Position numbers and translations under genes: made by a program. Below the pieces are notes generated by a model. That model was given only the letters and a program-made list of their open reading frames with translations, ran no database searches and was not told where the DNA came from. Positions 31,601 through 43,393 of a DNA stretch of 64,000 bases are shown one piece after another. Source of the DNA: Sphaerolaimus hirsutus (taxonomy: Eukaryota; Nematoda; Chromadorea; Monhysterida; Sphaerolaimidae). Location: assembly GCA_964036195.1 (NCBI GenBank), contig OZ038450.1, positions 16,246,701 through 16,310,700 on the forward strand. Reading direction: 5' to 3'. Position 1 is the stretch's first letter. Each line of letters starts with the position of its first letter.

Positions 31601-32983
31601 CAAGGACGTACGCAAGGGGGGGGCGGCCGCCCCCCCCCCATTCCCGGGCCGGACATCAAAATTTGTCAGGAATGGCACTTTTCTAACGCGATGTTGTAGG
31701 CACTTCTAAAAATTATTGAACAAATAAACATTTTTAAAAATCCCCACCCCACTGTTTAATGTGTATTTTCAGAAGTCTAAACAGCATTACAAAAGTGCCC
31801 AAAATGGCCCTTGTACTATATATAGGTATAAAGGTATAAATAGATACCTATATGGTAGACGCTGGCGCCAGCCCCAACGTCAATACTGTCGCCCTTTTGT
31901 AGGCGCAAGCGCCCCCGCAAGAATACTGTCCTTTTTACTATAGGGCCACATTTACGGAGCGATTTCCACTTTTCATCCCGTACGGTTGTCAAGCTCACGG
32001 TTTTCATGCTGTTCTGTGTCACTTTACTAGCTAAGTGTGACACTTTACTTGCTACTCTACTGTGCCAGTTTTCATCCAAAGTATGACACTTTACTTGCTA
32101 TAAGTATTCCACTTTTCAAGCCGGAGTTGTGTTTTGTGTCAATTGACTCTTTTACGTATTTAAGTGTGGCATACCGTATTCCTTCTAATAGAAGCGCGGG
32201 TCTTCGATAAAATTGTATCTCCAATGGAAAGTACATCATAAAACTGCTGGAAGAGATGATGTAAGACACTTCCATCATTTTGTATGATGAAACTTAGGAG
32301 GGTGCACTGGTACGCACAAATGCCCGGTGCGCACAAAATTGAGCCCGCCACGCACAAATTGCACAAGGCTGATGCTCAGTGCGTACTGGGCAGGGTTGGC
32401 AAAATCTCAGAAAAAAATAAAAATAACATGGAAAATTGAACAATGAAATAAAATAAAATTAATAAAATTAAAATAAAATTTTAGTAAAATACGAATATTT
32501 GTACAATTTTAGTAAAATTTGACAAAAATTTGAATGTTTGTACAATTCCATGTGATTAAAAAAATCTATCCCATTGCTTACTATCTAACTTGAAAAATTT
32601 GATCGATCGCTCCAATAGAGAGAATTGATCGCTCCAATAGAACGGTGGGTAAAAGAGTTGATGAAAAAATAGAAGGACGCGCTTCGATTAGAAGAAATAC
32701 GGTATTTATTTGGCATTCTGTGGCTTGTAAACCGTAATACTTTGGCACGTAAAGTGGTATACTCTGGCATGAAAAGTGACACATCAATTGGGCATGTAAA
32801 AACATGTCAGTGGCTTGAAAACCGTGCGTTTGAGCAAGTAAAACGGAGTATTTTACATGAAAAACGTGAGCTTGTAAACTGTGAGGGATGAAAAGTGGAA
32901 CACACTCCATTTACGGGGGGGGCGTTCGCCGTGCTCCGTATACAATCCGCCCCGCCCGCTCAAAAATAGTGCGTACGTCCCTG
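31601..32983. mobile_element. G-family hAT-like element (inverse), with nested insertions
   Basis: CAAGGACGTACGCAAGG and TACGTCCCTG ends; flanks gctagcgc/gctagagc (7/8). Inside are GGCGCC-type arms near 31860, CGCACAAA units (32300-32390) and a truncated CAGGGTTGGCAAAATC element from 32391. Confidence 0.85.
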
Positions 32984-33459
32984 GCTAGAGCAATGTCAAA
33001 ATGGATGGAGCCCATTAATAAATGATGTAGCTACAACCTAGTTAGGGCTGCGATAGTTACAATTTATCATATCGAATGTCGAGAGCTACTGCATAAAGCA
33101 TGTTGACATAACAAGAAAAGTTAGAAAATATCAAATATCAACATCAAGTCGATGTCAATGAGTTTTGAACGAGCTTTTCGAAAGTCAATGAGCATTGAGC
33201 ACATTTGAGTTTACTGGAATGAGGAGTCGGTCAACCAGTGTTGCCGGAGACCTAAATGCTCTATACCGGTAAACTGGTGCAACCACCTAAAACAGATTTA
33301 TCACTTTTGGAAATAGCGCCTGTAAACTAAATAGTGTGTGCGTGGCCACTGAGATATTGTGTGCGTGGCCATCATATCGGAAATGTGCAAAATCTTGAAT
33401 ATCGACATCGAAACGTCGTATCGTCCCAAAATCCCAACTCTACTAATGAAAAACGTAAT

Positions 33460-33990
33460 ATACCGAACGAAGTATGCTTCAGTACTTTACTTTTACTCGC
33501 TAAATACGTATACTCGAGTACAGAGTAAACACGTTTACGTTTCCTTAATAAAACGTTCCTGTACTCGCTTTTACGTATATATTTTGAAAGTACTCGAGAA
33601 CTCGAGTATAGGCGTTTATATAGGGTTTTCAAGGCATGGAAGGGAGAAAAAAGTGAAAAGGGAAGAAAAGGCGGAAAAATCGCTAAAAGTAGGTAAAAAA
33701 TAGCCAAAAAATAGGTATATAACATCATTTATAGCCAATATAGTAGAAAATAGGCGAATTTGTAGGTGAAAATGGGAGACAAAACATAAAAACTAGTGAT
33801 TTTGAGTGAAAATTGGGGCAGAATTTCTCAAAAAAATACGCACTTTTACGTTTTCCGGGAAAGAAGTACTCTACGCACGTTTACTCTGTGTTTACGTTTA
33901 TTGTACTCACGTTTTCTGTACTCTAGGGTGAGTAAAAAAAAATACTTTACGTTTACGTATACTTAGAAAAAAGTTCGGTACTTTTAACAA
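33460..33990. mobile_element. Element with TACTCGAGTA / ACGTTTACG arms and an F-family core
   Basis: Arms repeat TACTCGAGTACAGAGTAAAC and CTTTACGTTTACGTATAC in mirrored order, with ACCGAAC near both ends. The core (AAGGCATGGAAGGGAGAAAA onward) matches the core of the F element at 61808. No clear duplication was found. Confidence 0.6.
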
Positions 33991-33994
33991 CTCT

Positions 33995-35500
33995 GCAGTC
34001 GGCGATGCAAGATTGATTGGGCTTGCACATGAACCGAGCCGCGCGAATGCATAATCGCATTTTTATAAGCTGAAATGTATGAGTTCACGTGATCATAGCC
34101 GGCTGCGCTGTGATAACTTTTACTTATTTCATGAATAGCGCGAATTTTAAGTGTAGGAGAAAACTTAAAATCCGTAGTACAAAAGAAAGGAGCACAACAG
34201 CGCACCGAAGTCTAAAAACGTTTGGTTTGGGTAGGGGGTTCGCGCCTCGCGGATGATTCAAAATGTAGGATTTTTCGAGGTAAAGAAGGCACAAAAGCGA
34301 AAATCTCTAGTATACGTTAAAAATAGCCAAGAATTGATGTTAACTGAGAACCATATTTTGGAGGTTTTAAAAAACAGCTTTATTGGAAAAAGCGTTGGTT
34401 TTTGAAAATCGGCATCGTTAAAAAACGTTTTTTCCATCTCTAGTCTAGGTAAAGCGTAGTTAAGCTTGAAACAAACTACCTAGTGGGTGGAGTCCGCGAA
34501 ATGCTACATCATTGCAACTGTAAGCTGTGGGTAACTTCATTTACATATTGAGTTACGCACGCGCACACACTTTAATGGACATTACTATTACTCTGGAATA
34601 TTGTATTCCCTAGAATCTGGTGCGTGAACTCTTTGAAAAACATTTGGCGTTATGATAACTCGAAAAATATTCATTTTTGAAAAATATCCAATATCCAAAA
34701 ATATACAAAACTACTTTTGTGTGATGTCTGTTCCCTAGCGTCATCTACCATTTTTAGCACACGTTCGTTTTCAATAGAATCCCGATACTGAGTGGTGCAA
34801 AATATTGGTTATTCTCACACATAATTCCAAAAAATCAGAATACCAATAACAGACCCAATCCTGTGATTTTATAATGTATTCATAAATTTTATCTGTCCCG
34901 ATATTTTCGAGGACTTTTCGAGTCGGGACTTTTCGATTTCCGATCCCGATTCCGACAATGCTACTCCCGATCACGAAAATTCTGTCATGTTTGAACTCTA
35001 AGAATGCGGTAACCAAACTATAGACACATGGTCCTATCAGAAAATGCGAAATATTATTAGAAGAAATACGGTAGTTGCAGAAAGATTGCTTGATGCAAAA
35101 ACAAACCAGGCTTTTAGTCTATTAGTGAGCATGAAAGCCCAGCGCGTGCAATTTAGTGGACGCATTCAGAGCAAAGCATAGTGCAAATGCAGTTACGCCG
35201 CATTTGATAAATGGACGGAAATTACGCGGGCAATGGCCATGCGAAAATGAAATTTGAGAATTGAGTTTATCAATATTGTTTTTGGAAAATGGCGCGTTAA
35301 GTGAAAAAAACATACTGCGGAAAATAGGATTCGGGAAAACTGGGATACGGGGAAGGGACGTATCCAGAAAATATTTTGAGTATGCGCCTTAGGTAGACAC
35401 GCGAAAAATTGCGATACGCGATACGCCCTTCGCACGGTAAATTTTTCTAAAATCTCGCACAAATCGGGCACATTCAGAATTGACCCTTTCCATTTACAAA
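33995..35500. other. Intergenic sequence, no gene recognised
   Basis: It includes a C-family-like remnant (34360-34445) and a few TCCCGAT-like motifs (34900-34985). No ABC transporter core exon is visible. Confidence 0.45.
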
Positions 35501-35514
35501 ACCCCAAAACCGAC

Positions 35515-35788
35515 CTTCCCTCCATCCACAAACGGCGGCACCGGCGCCTGCCCCGTACCATTCAGCCCACTGTGCACATCGGCAGCTAAGCCACGCCCAT
35601 GCTGCTGGTGCACGCGAGCGCCATCTGGCGGATGATTGCGTCGCTGACTGTTGCGCATGGGCCTGTACAGGAACTGACTGCGCTGCATCAGAGTCACGAT
35701 GCCCGGCGCCCGCGCGCCCAGGATGACCACAACTAGCTCGGCTAGCCATTGAGCTATGAACAACACCGCCAGCGACACTTCGGATGGC
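35515..35788 (-). CDS. Copy A exon 5: TM5 and L0-like linker
   Basis: Acceptor aattacag, donor AAG/GTCGGT, 91 codons. TM5 is LAELVVVILGARAPGI; then comes a basic and Gln/Gly-rich stretch of about 60 residues, longer than in copy B exon 5. Confidence 0.72.
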
Positions 35789-38700
35789 CTGTAATTGGGG
35801 CACGGTGTTTGCGAAACTTCAACATTGTCGGCGCGTCAAAACTGTGTGAACGTCTCTAAAGATTACATTTTGCTAATTTTTGAGTAAATAGCTTCGATAC
35901 ACTGTTCCCCTTCATCTACCCAGTTCATCCAAATTATAAATTCAAAATTCACAATCGATCTCAAAAACTACTCAATCCAACGTGATCAAAAAACGACACA
36001 ATTCCCATCTCAACAAAGTAAAAAAGAAACATAAAAAGATGAAAAACCAGCCCCTCACTCACTTGCTCATCCGAAAGAACCACTTATCTCCAGCTACGTT
36101 GACCAACATGAGCGTGTCGGCGCACAGGGCGGCGCACCAGAACGCCATCAGGTACAGGCTGTGCCTGTTGCTCGGCACCGTCGTGGGCAGGTCGTAATTG
36201 CGATGGGTGTATACCAACGCGGAGCTGCACAACCATAGGAGAGAGCCCACGCCGTCGTAGAGAATCTGGTTGGGTGCGGCAGGGTTTGATGAGGTTTAAG
36301 GATTGCCAGATTGAATGGTTCAGAAATTGTACACTGAGAGATTCAAGCTGGTTTTGATTGCCAGTGTTGACGCGACAGCAATAAACTCAATAAAGAGGGC
36401 TTTTCGAAACTACCTACTCCACACGGGTCAGGCCTAAATGGCATCTAATCCGCTTGGCATCTGGACCCGGATAGCATGGATTTCTGCCTGCTTGGCATCT
36501 AGACCTGCTTGGCATCTATCCAATGCTGGATGCCAAGTGGACTGTGGCATAGATGCCAAACGGGCAGGTAGGGCCAGATGCCAAGCGGGCAGGTGGGGTC
36601 TACATGTCCAGTGTATCATGTGAATGAACTCAAAATATGAATTCAAAATGTGTAAAAATTTTGATGTTTTTCCCAATTATTATTTTCAGATGTCAAGTGT
36701 CTCTGAATTTTTTATTAAAATGCAAATATGAGTACCATTTGAAATGGGGAAGAAGGGTAGATACATGCATGCCCATGTAAATTCATAAATACAATTCTTT
36801 AGTAACCCTGTAAGAATGGCTACTAGAATAAATTTTTATCAAGCCATTTTTTTGTGGGAATTGCATTTTGGGACACCATGCATGTAAAAAGCCTCAGTGT
36901 TAAGGGGCAACACCCAAATTGATTGATCATTTTTGGAAACAGCTTTGTAAACTTCTATGTGTATTGGGCCACCCTGTTCAAGTGGCTTTCAACATTGAGT
37001 TCCAGCAGTGTTCACATGGAATTTTAACTCATTAGAGGGTGGCCTACATTAGTGGATTCCTAGTTTCCTAGTTTAGTGCATATGGCTAAATTTCAATCAA
37101 ACACAGTATTTGGATGAACACAACACTAAATATATTGATCAATATTTTTTTTCAATTTCACATTTCAAATTGGCTGATTTTGAGAAAATTAAATTGAATA
37201 TGATCCCAGAAAATCTGTTACACAGGTGCGCAACAGCCCGCCATGAGGCACAGAGGCCATGAGACCGTCTTGTGGGTGTGTGGGGGGGTTCAGCCTGCTT
37301 GGCATCTACACCCAAGGACGTAGCCAGGGGGGGGGGCGGGGGGGGGGCCCCCCCCCCCTTCCCGGGCCGGACCAAAAAATGTGCCAGAAATGGCACTTCC
37401 AGAAGACGATTTTGTCGACAGTTTGAAAAAATTTGACAAGCGCCATGGCGCCATTCCCTTACTACAGGGGCAAACTTTTAGGGGGGGGGGGCGGCGCCCC
37501 CCCCCCCGTTCGCCGTGCTTCGTATACAATCCGCCCCCCCGCTCAAAAATCCTGGCTACGTCCCTGTCTACACCCACACGGCATGGAGACCGCATGGCAT
37601 GTGCAGGCATGTAGCCCGCTTGGCATCTATGGGACGATAGATGCCACGCGGGTCTAGATGCCATGCAGGCAGACATCTATGCCACGCGGGTCCAGATGCC
37701 ATGCAGGTTTAGATGCCGAGCGGTGCAGACTCCCTACACACAAACTATACAGACACAAACAAACTACCGCATTTACTTGAATAATTCCCCCACCCGAAAA
37801 ATACGAGGAAAAAATTATAATAGTTCCATCTCAAAAAGGTCTGAGGAAAAATAATTCGCCATCAAAAAGGACAGACGAAAAATACTTCCCCCGAGAATTA
37901 TTCGAGTAAATACGGTACTCACCAAAAAGATATGAATAATATTTTAAATTTGTCAAATGTCCACTAACCATATAGCCATAGACAGGGTCGAGAAACCGAA
38001 AACCCAGTCTAACAACTTGGACAAGGACCAAAAAAATGCTCAGACTCAGTTGGAGCACATACAACAGCGGTGGTCGGCCTGCGATTGTGGGGGTCAAAAT
38101 TGTTTTTTTTACAATCTCTTTTGTATAAGAAGAATTGGTTTTACAAAATCAAATTCCCAATATGAGGGGGGCAGCCCAAGAAATACCATGCGTAACGTTT
38201 TTTTACATATGCATGAAAAAATGCCCGGTCGCACTTAGGGTTGGCCGATGTTTTTTTTTAAAAAAAAACATGACGTCCGAAATGTTTTTTTTTAAAAAAA
38301 AACATCAGCCGAAATTTTTAGTACTAAGCACTAGGTATTTTGCAAAATTTTTGCGCGCAAGCGCGCAATTTCACACACTAATTGACATTGGTGGTTGTTT
38401 TCATTGGTTTTGTTGCATTTTTAGTATCAAAACATCCATTTCTATGTGCTACCACGGGTGAATAAGCCGACATATGTTGCTGTAATATATAATATTGAGG
38501 TAATGTGCTTCCATGTACCTCCACAGTGTGTAACTTCACTCCCAAAGTAACAACCTCCTTTTATAACCTTGTTTGATCACCATTCCGTGCCAAACTTTAC
38601 CTGATGTCACAAACATTCGACTATAAGGCGATATACGAACGATATGTCGACGAAAAATGGATATTTTTGACACAAATCACCACTTATAATGCTATCCCAT

Positions 38701-41700
38701 GGCTCCACAGCCATTATATGGTCATATTTAACATCACAGAGTATTGCCAGTGTCTGATATACCTATATATGTTGACACTAGGTCATATCTGGGAGCTTTT
38801 AAAAAAAAACGTTTTTTTTATAAAAAAAACGTGTTTTTAAAAAAAAAAAACATCGAGTTAAAAAAAAACGTTTTTTTTCCAACCCTAGTCGCACTGCACA
38901 AGTTTCGAAAACAAGTGCAATCTACAGTTTGGTGCAGTGTGTCAAGTTCGGAAATTCGTGCCGCAGTTGCAAAACACAGCCGCTTGAGTTAAATAAGGAC
39001 CTATTTGAGATGCAGGATGTCACACTAACTTGCTTGACCAAGCTCGGGAACCTCACATGAAAAAAAAATAACTGCGATCGGGTAATGACAAAACTGTGTA
39101 ATCAGCATTTCAATACAAAAATCCACCTTTTTCTCTTTTGAAATTCAAATGCTGTCCCGTGCTTGCTTTGATAGCTTTCAATTGCGCCACCAGGCAAGAT
39201 TAAATATTATGGCAGTAACAGAATCATTTGTAGGCATGCAGAAAGGGTGTCCGTCCCAAATTCTAACACATTTATATAAATATAAATACCTAATATACGC
39301 ACTAAATAGTTCAAAGAGCCAACATGATTATATCCAGGATATCAAGAATACCTGGTGCCAGTTCCGCAGGTGGAGAAGTGAGAAGTAAAATGGCAAAAGC
39401 GAAGTGAAATGCCAAGTAAATTGGCAAAAGCGAAGTCAAAAAATAAAAACAAAAACTAATTTCTCTTTGCTTTTGTCATTTTACTTCTCAATTCACTTCA
39501 CTTTTGCCATTTCACTTCGCTTTTGCCATTTTACTTCTCACTTCTCCACTTGCGGAACTGGCCCAGGATTAAAAAATACCATGCAGGCGGGGTGTAGCGG
39601 ACATGCTAGCATTCTAACAAAAAACAAAAACAAAAAAGTGCATTAAAAAATTGAACTCAAACAAAACCACTTGAGCACAACAGACAAGCACTCGGACAAC
39701 AGCGACACCACACCGGAGAGGGACGGACCGGGCACATAATCAGCCAGAAAGCGTACTCTCCTGCCCGCCTGTTCACCGAGTGGGCGGAGTCTACCGCACC
39801 GGGAGCACCGCTGCCGACCCACCGCGCCATTCGCGTGCACACCGTTGCAATGCGGTGCCGCTTTGTGCGATTTGCGGTACGGTTTTTGTAAGAGCATGAC
39901 ACTTTAGGGCGAGTTTTGTATGGGAAATTAATAAAAATATGTAGTTGCACGTTTAAAATGAACACGTGGAAAAAGCACACGAGATGCGCATAGGCAGAGA
40001 GGCTCATTTGCACGGACTTTCATTTTCATTTGATCAAAATATCAATCGACTTATATCAATTCAATCAATCGACCAAAATTTAGAATAATTTTCCATTATG
40101 CAAATGACTCCTCCCAAACAGGTACCTAACGCGATTTAATTACTTTTTATCTGAATACTCTGTTTAGAATTTTGAACCATGCAGCAGCGAGCGTTCGCAA
40201 AGGGACGGTAGACCAAGTGAAGGTGTGAAAAACTTTTTTGCAAACTAAACATATATATAACTAATGGAAGCATAGCAGGTGAAAAAAGGGACTTATGGAC
40301 AGAGGATTTTATATTCATCAATCATAACGATTTGTAATAAGAGAAAGGAAACTACCTCATCTCCCCTGCGGCACCCAATTTTTTTACAAAATCTGGACAA
40401 AAAAAGGAACACACCCAGCATTTCTGGCTCCAGCGGTGTGCCATACTTTGCGTACAGTCGCAGCTCGACCACACCGCACACGCCTACGATTATGGCCAAA
40501 ACAATAGCCACTGAAGTCTGGAAAACGCATCTGCGCAGTGGGGGCAAACTAAGTTGGCAATTTTACGGATTAGCTGCGATTAGCATTCGAAAAAATCACT
40601 GATTTTTTAAATAAAATATATAAAAATATATCACTGCAAGTTTGGAAAATATAAATATATATAAATCACTCTAGGTCTTCAGAAAATATAATTAAATTAC
40701 TGAAAAAACTCTAAGCTCAAAAAAATCTCAAAAAATCACTCCCACTTTATTCCAATTGAAAGCCATATTCTGGGCTTTATTTACCATCTACGAGCACAAA
40801 AATGTACTCTAATATCCCACAATCCATTTATCATCATTTCACAAGCAGTATTCTACTCATACAATATTTGGCAAGTGAAAACATCCAGCAAATATCACAA
40901 CAGAAAAATTCAACCTATAACCTCAACTTCAAAAACATTTGAAGCATTCTGCACTGAACATTCTGCACTGAACCTGTAGTGCCTGGTTGTGGCAGTGGAT
41001 ATTTGACTAAAAAGGCACTCAGCACTTGCCGCAGTGCCAGGTATGCTGTACAGGTTTAGTGCAAATTCACTTAGTTTTGGGAACCTTTCCTGGAAAGTTA
41101 TCGAGCAAAGTTTGATTGCATCAGCCCAAGGGTAGGAAAGGGGGTGGATGGAGTGGTACCCCCCTTCAAACTGCCCAGCTACCTATCTATCCCAGAAGTC
41201 GCTAAGCTATCTATCTATTCTGGTTACTTGCATTTCTGAGGCACCGGTTATTCTGAGGCAAAATTGTTGGTTACTATCTCCTGAACCCCCCCCCCTCCCC
41301 CGATTGCCCAGCTACCTAGCTATCTGTGGTGATTTTTGAGAAGTTTTACCACAATTTTTGCTCAAAATCGCTAATTTTCACAGCTGTGTTCCACCTTCAA
41401 AATCCTAATTCATGTTTCTTATGGCTTTTTTCAGATATTTTTGTACTATATTTATTTATATAGTACCCATTTTGAGCTGTTTTTCACCTACTTTTAGCGT
41501 GTTTTCTCCCTTTTCTTCATTCTACACCTGGGAGGAAGCCTATATATTGAACCCTTGCAGACCCCCCGCTTTCCCCCAACATTCCCAAAATCTTTTTTCA
41601 GGTATCCATCCCTCTAGAGGAGCGATTTGCTATCGATCCAACATCCTGGGGTGTCAAAATCTAGCCAACCCCTGCGGGCCTGCATCAGCCTCCAAACTTT

Positions 41701-42917
41701 GAGTTTGAGACATGAATGCATTGCCATGACACAAATTTGGATGGCCAAAGTATTTAACCTTCATAATATTTACCTGCTTCAAATACTGTTTTAAATCAAT
41801 AATGCTCTACTACACGAGCAGAGAGATTTTCTGAAGAAAATCTTTTATGGAAATTATCTTGTGCAGATTACATGTTTTAGTCATAAAGTGTCATCATTGC
41901 ACGATAATGTATCTAGTATGAGTGATTTTCTCAGTGATTTTTCTTTGAATTTCAAAAAAATTTATATATCACTCAGAATTTGAAAAAAAAATATATATAT
42001 ATATATAAATCACGGGTTATTTATATTTATTGTGATTTTCGAAAATATAAATCACGGGTTATTTTTCGAATGCTAGCTGCCATGAGATGTGACCCCAACA
42101 AATACATCAATTACATTGTATACATGATGTATATCATTCAAGAGGGGGGTATTTCGAGGGGGGGGGTCCTCAGCTCGAAAACACCTGGGGGTATTTCGAG
42201 GGGGGATAATTCAAGGGGGTATTTCGAGGAAATACGGTATATTTGTTAATCAAGATTCGGGAAAATGTCACAAGACACACAGAAACAATCAAAATATACG
42301 AAGCCCAATCAGGGGTCTCCAAGGGGGGGCTGGGGGGGGCTGCCCCCCCCAAATCGGCTGCTATCTATCTATCCCGGAGGCCGCTCAGCTATCTATCTAT
42401 CCCGTGGCAAAATTTTTGGCCACTACCTCCAAAGACCCCCCCCCAAACCGCTCAGCTATCTATCTATGTATCTATCTGGAGTGGTTTTTGAGAAATGTTT
42501 CCCCAGTTTTCGCTCAAAATCACTAATTTTCGCACCTTTTTATAGTTTTTCAACTTCAAAATCGTGCTTTCCGGCTATATACATGGTTTTATACCTATTT
42601 TTAGCCATTTTAAACCTACTTTTGGCTACTTTGAATTGATTATTAGCGATTGTTTTCCCTTTCTGCCTTCTTAACCTTGAAAAAGCCTATATATTGTGCC
42701 CCCGCCAGCCCCCCCACCAGAAAAATTTTAAGCTATCTATAACTCCGGAGAGATTTGCTGTCTATCCAGCCCCCGCGAGGGCCAAAATCTTGGAGACACC
42801 TGAGCCCAATAGCCCTGATGCTCATCACCGACAAAACAGTGAAATTGAAACAACGACCGACCCATCAAAAGCGCCTCCGTGCCACAGGCCAATCCAGGGC
42901 TGCGGGCAAAAGTGCAT
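35515..42917 (-). CDS. ABCC10-like transporter, TMD0 membrane domain, copy A (no core found)
   Basis: Exons 42862-42917 (from the Met), 40415-40530, an uncertain exon near 39668-39884, 36063-36265 and 35515-35788 encode a second TMD0 in the same order as copy B. Diagnostic pieces are FCPQPWIGLW, CVFQTSVAIVLAII, LRLYAKYGTP, THRNYDLPTT, DKWFFR and VVVILGARAPGI. The last exon ends in a long polar stretch (L0-like) at a phase-0 donor. No exon for the first ABC membrane domain or an ATP-binding domain was recognised between 35.5 and 26 kb, where the phosphatase begins. So copy A is either a truncated duplicate, an alternative 5' half used by distant exons, or a TMD0-only protein. The frame is also open upstream of the Met, towards the TEX10-like exons. 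Confidence 0.6.
36063..36265 (-). CDS. Copy A exon 4: TM3 and TM4
   Basis: Acceptor caaccag, donor AA/GTGAGT, 67 codons. GSLLWLCSSALVYTHRNYDL aligns with the TM3 region of copy B exon 3; SLYLMAFWCAALCADTLML and DKWFFR align with copy B exon 4. The intron between these two exons in copy B is absent here. Confidence 0.75.
36430..37725. repeat. GGCATCTA arrays flanking a spacer
   Basis: CTTGGCATCTAGACC and AGATGCCAAGCGGGCAGG units cluster at 36437-36600 and 37290-37720, with AT-rich spacer between. The right cluster is split by the G element at 37313. It is probably another arm-array element, but the termini were not found. Confidence 0.6.
37313..37566. mobile_element. Short G-family hAT-like element (inverse)
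   Basis: CAAGGACGTAGCCAGG and CCTGGCTACGTCCCTG ends, perfect 8-bp duplication tctacacc, only 254 bp. Confidence 0.92.
37765..37906. repeat. CCTCGAATA-family element
   Basis: TACCGCATTTACTTGAATAA at the left and TTATTCGAGTAAATACGGTA at the right. Confidence 0.75.
38236..38887. mobile_element. hAT-like non-autonomous element, poly-A/ACG (C) family, inverse
   Basis: TAGGGTTGGCC and TCCAACCCTA ends, perfect 8-bp duplication gtcgcact. Near-identical to the copies at 22648 and 56679. Confidence 0.92.
39355..39563. repeat. Inverted-repeat element with CAGTTCCGCA ends
   Basis: Left GGTGCCAGTTCCGCAGGTGG and right CACTTGCGGAACTGGCCC; arms repeat AAATGGCAAAAGCGAAGT as at 27411. Confidence 0.82.
39668..39884 (-). 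CDS. Copy A candidate exon 3: TM2 region (borders uncertain)
   Basis: A GC-rich open stretch lies where TM2 is needed between exons 2 and 4. One frame gives RRVRFLADYVPG and VVSLLSECLSVVLKW, loosely like the TM2 region. An acceptor CAAAG at the right would fit the phase, but no good donor in phase 0 is visible. Confidence 0.3.
40415..40530 (-). CDS. Copy A exon 2: TM1 and first loop
   Basis: Acceptor ctgcgcag, donor CTGG/GTGTGT. TM1 is CVFQTSVAIVLAIIVGVCGV, followed by ELRLYAKYGTPLEPEM. Entry phase fits exon 1. Confidence 0.7.
41127..41682. mobile_element. hAT-like non-autonomous element, CTATCTATC (F) family
   Basis: Begins CAAGGGTAGGAAAGGGGG, ends near CAACCCCTGCGGGCCTG, with perfect 8-bp duplication catcagcc. 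Arms contain CAGCTATCTATCTAT; the core contains CACCTACTTTTAGCG. Confidence 0.8.
42123..42240. repeat. Half of a CCTCGAAATA-family element
   Basis: Repeated GGGGGTATTTCGAGG, ending GAGGAAATACGGTA; the left half is missing. Confidence 0.6.
42310..42802. mobile_element. hAT-like non-autonomous element, CTATCTATC (F) family
   Basis: CAGGGGTCTCCAAG at the left, TTGGAGACACCTG at the right, perfect 8-bp duplication agcccaat. Arms hold CTATCTATCTATCCCGGAGG. Confidence 0.9.
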
Positions 42918-43045
42918 CGTGTCGGCCGCGGTCAACGGCTCGCTGCCGGGCGCACTGGACACGTTCAGGTCGGTCGCAATGGTGGGCGTGACCAGTAAGA
43001 GCGCCGCGGTGCGGCTGAGCGTCAATGTGGCGTTGCTGAGGGGCT
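42862..43045 (-). CDS. Copy A exon 1: N-terminus, with open frame upstream of the Met
   Basis: Acceptor tccttacag at 43045, donor TGG/GTCGGT. The Met at 42917 begins MHFCPQPWIGLWHGG, matching the copy B N-terminus. Upstream, the same frame is open for 42 codons with two N-glycosylation sequons (NAT, NVS). This could be a longer extracellular N-terminus, a 5' untranslated region, or the tail of the upstream gene. An F-family transposon ends 59 bp past the donor. Confidence 0.55.
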
Positions 43046-43393
43046 CTGTAAGGAGATGGGACACGTTTTTTGATATTGTTACTAATTTTTCTACCGAAAT
43101 TTTAGAATTACCTATTTGGAAAACCTATAAATCAGCTTGTTCGCTGAAAATTATCCACGATCAAAATGATCCAGATTTGTTTTTTACAGTTATTCGTCCA
43201 TTCCTCTATTCTTTTTTTCCTCGAGTATGGATAATGGAAAAATAATAATAAAATATGCATTTAACATGAACAGAATAAGGCTGAAAATTTGGCCGGAGCA
43301 TATCATCACACAAAAAAACTCACCCACAAAATATCCACAACCAAAATACAAAAGCACAAAAACTATTTATGAAGTATTTATCACCCAATCTAC

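Noticed and set aside
42694-43245. A 183-codon plus-strand open frame
   Set aside because: It is the reverse of the copy A exon 1 region and runs into an F-family element; the minus strand has the splice sites and the homology.
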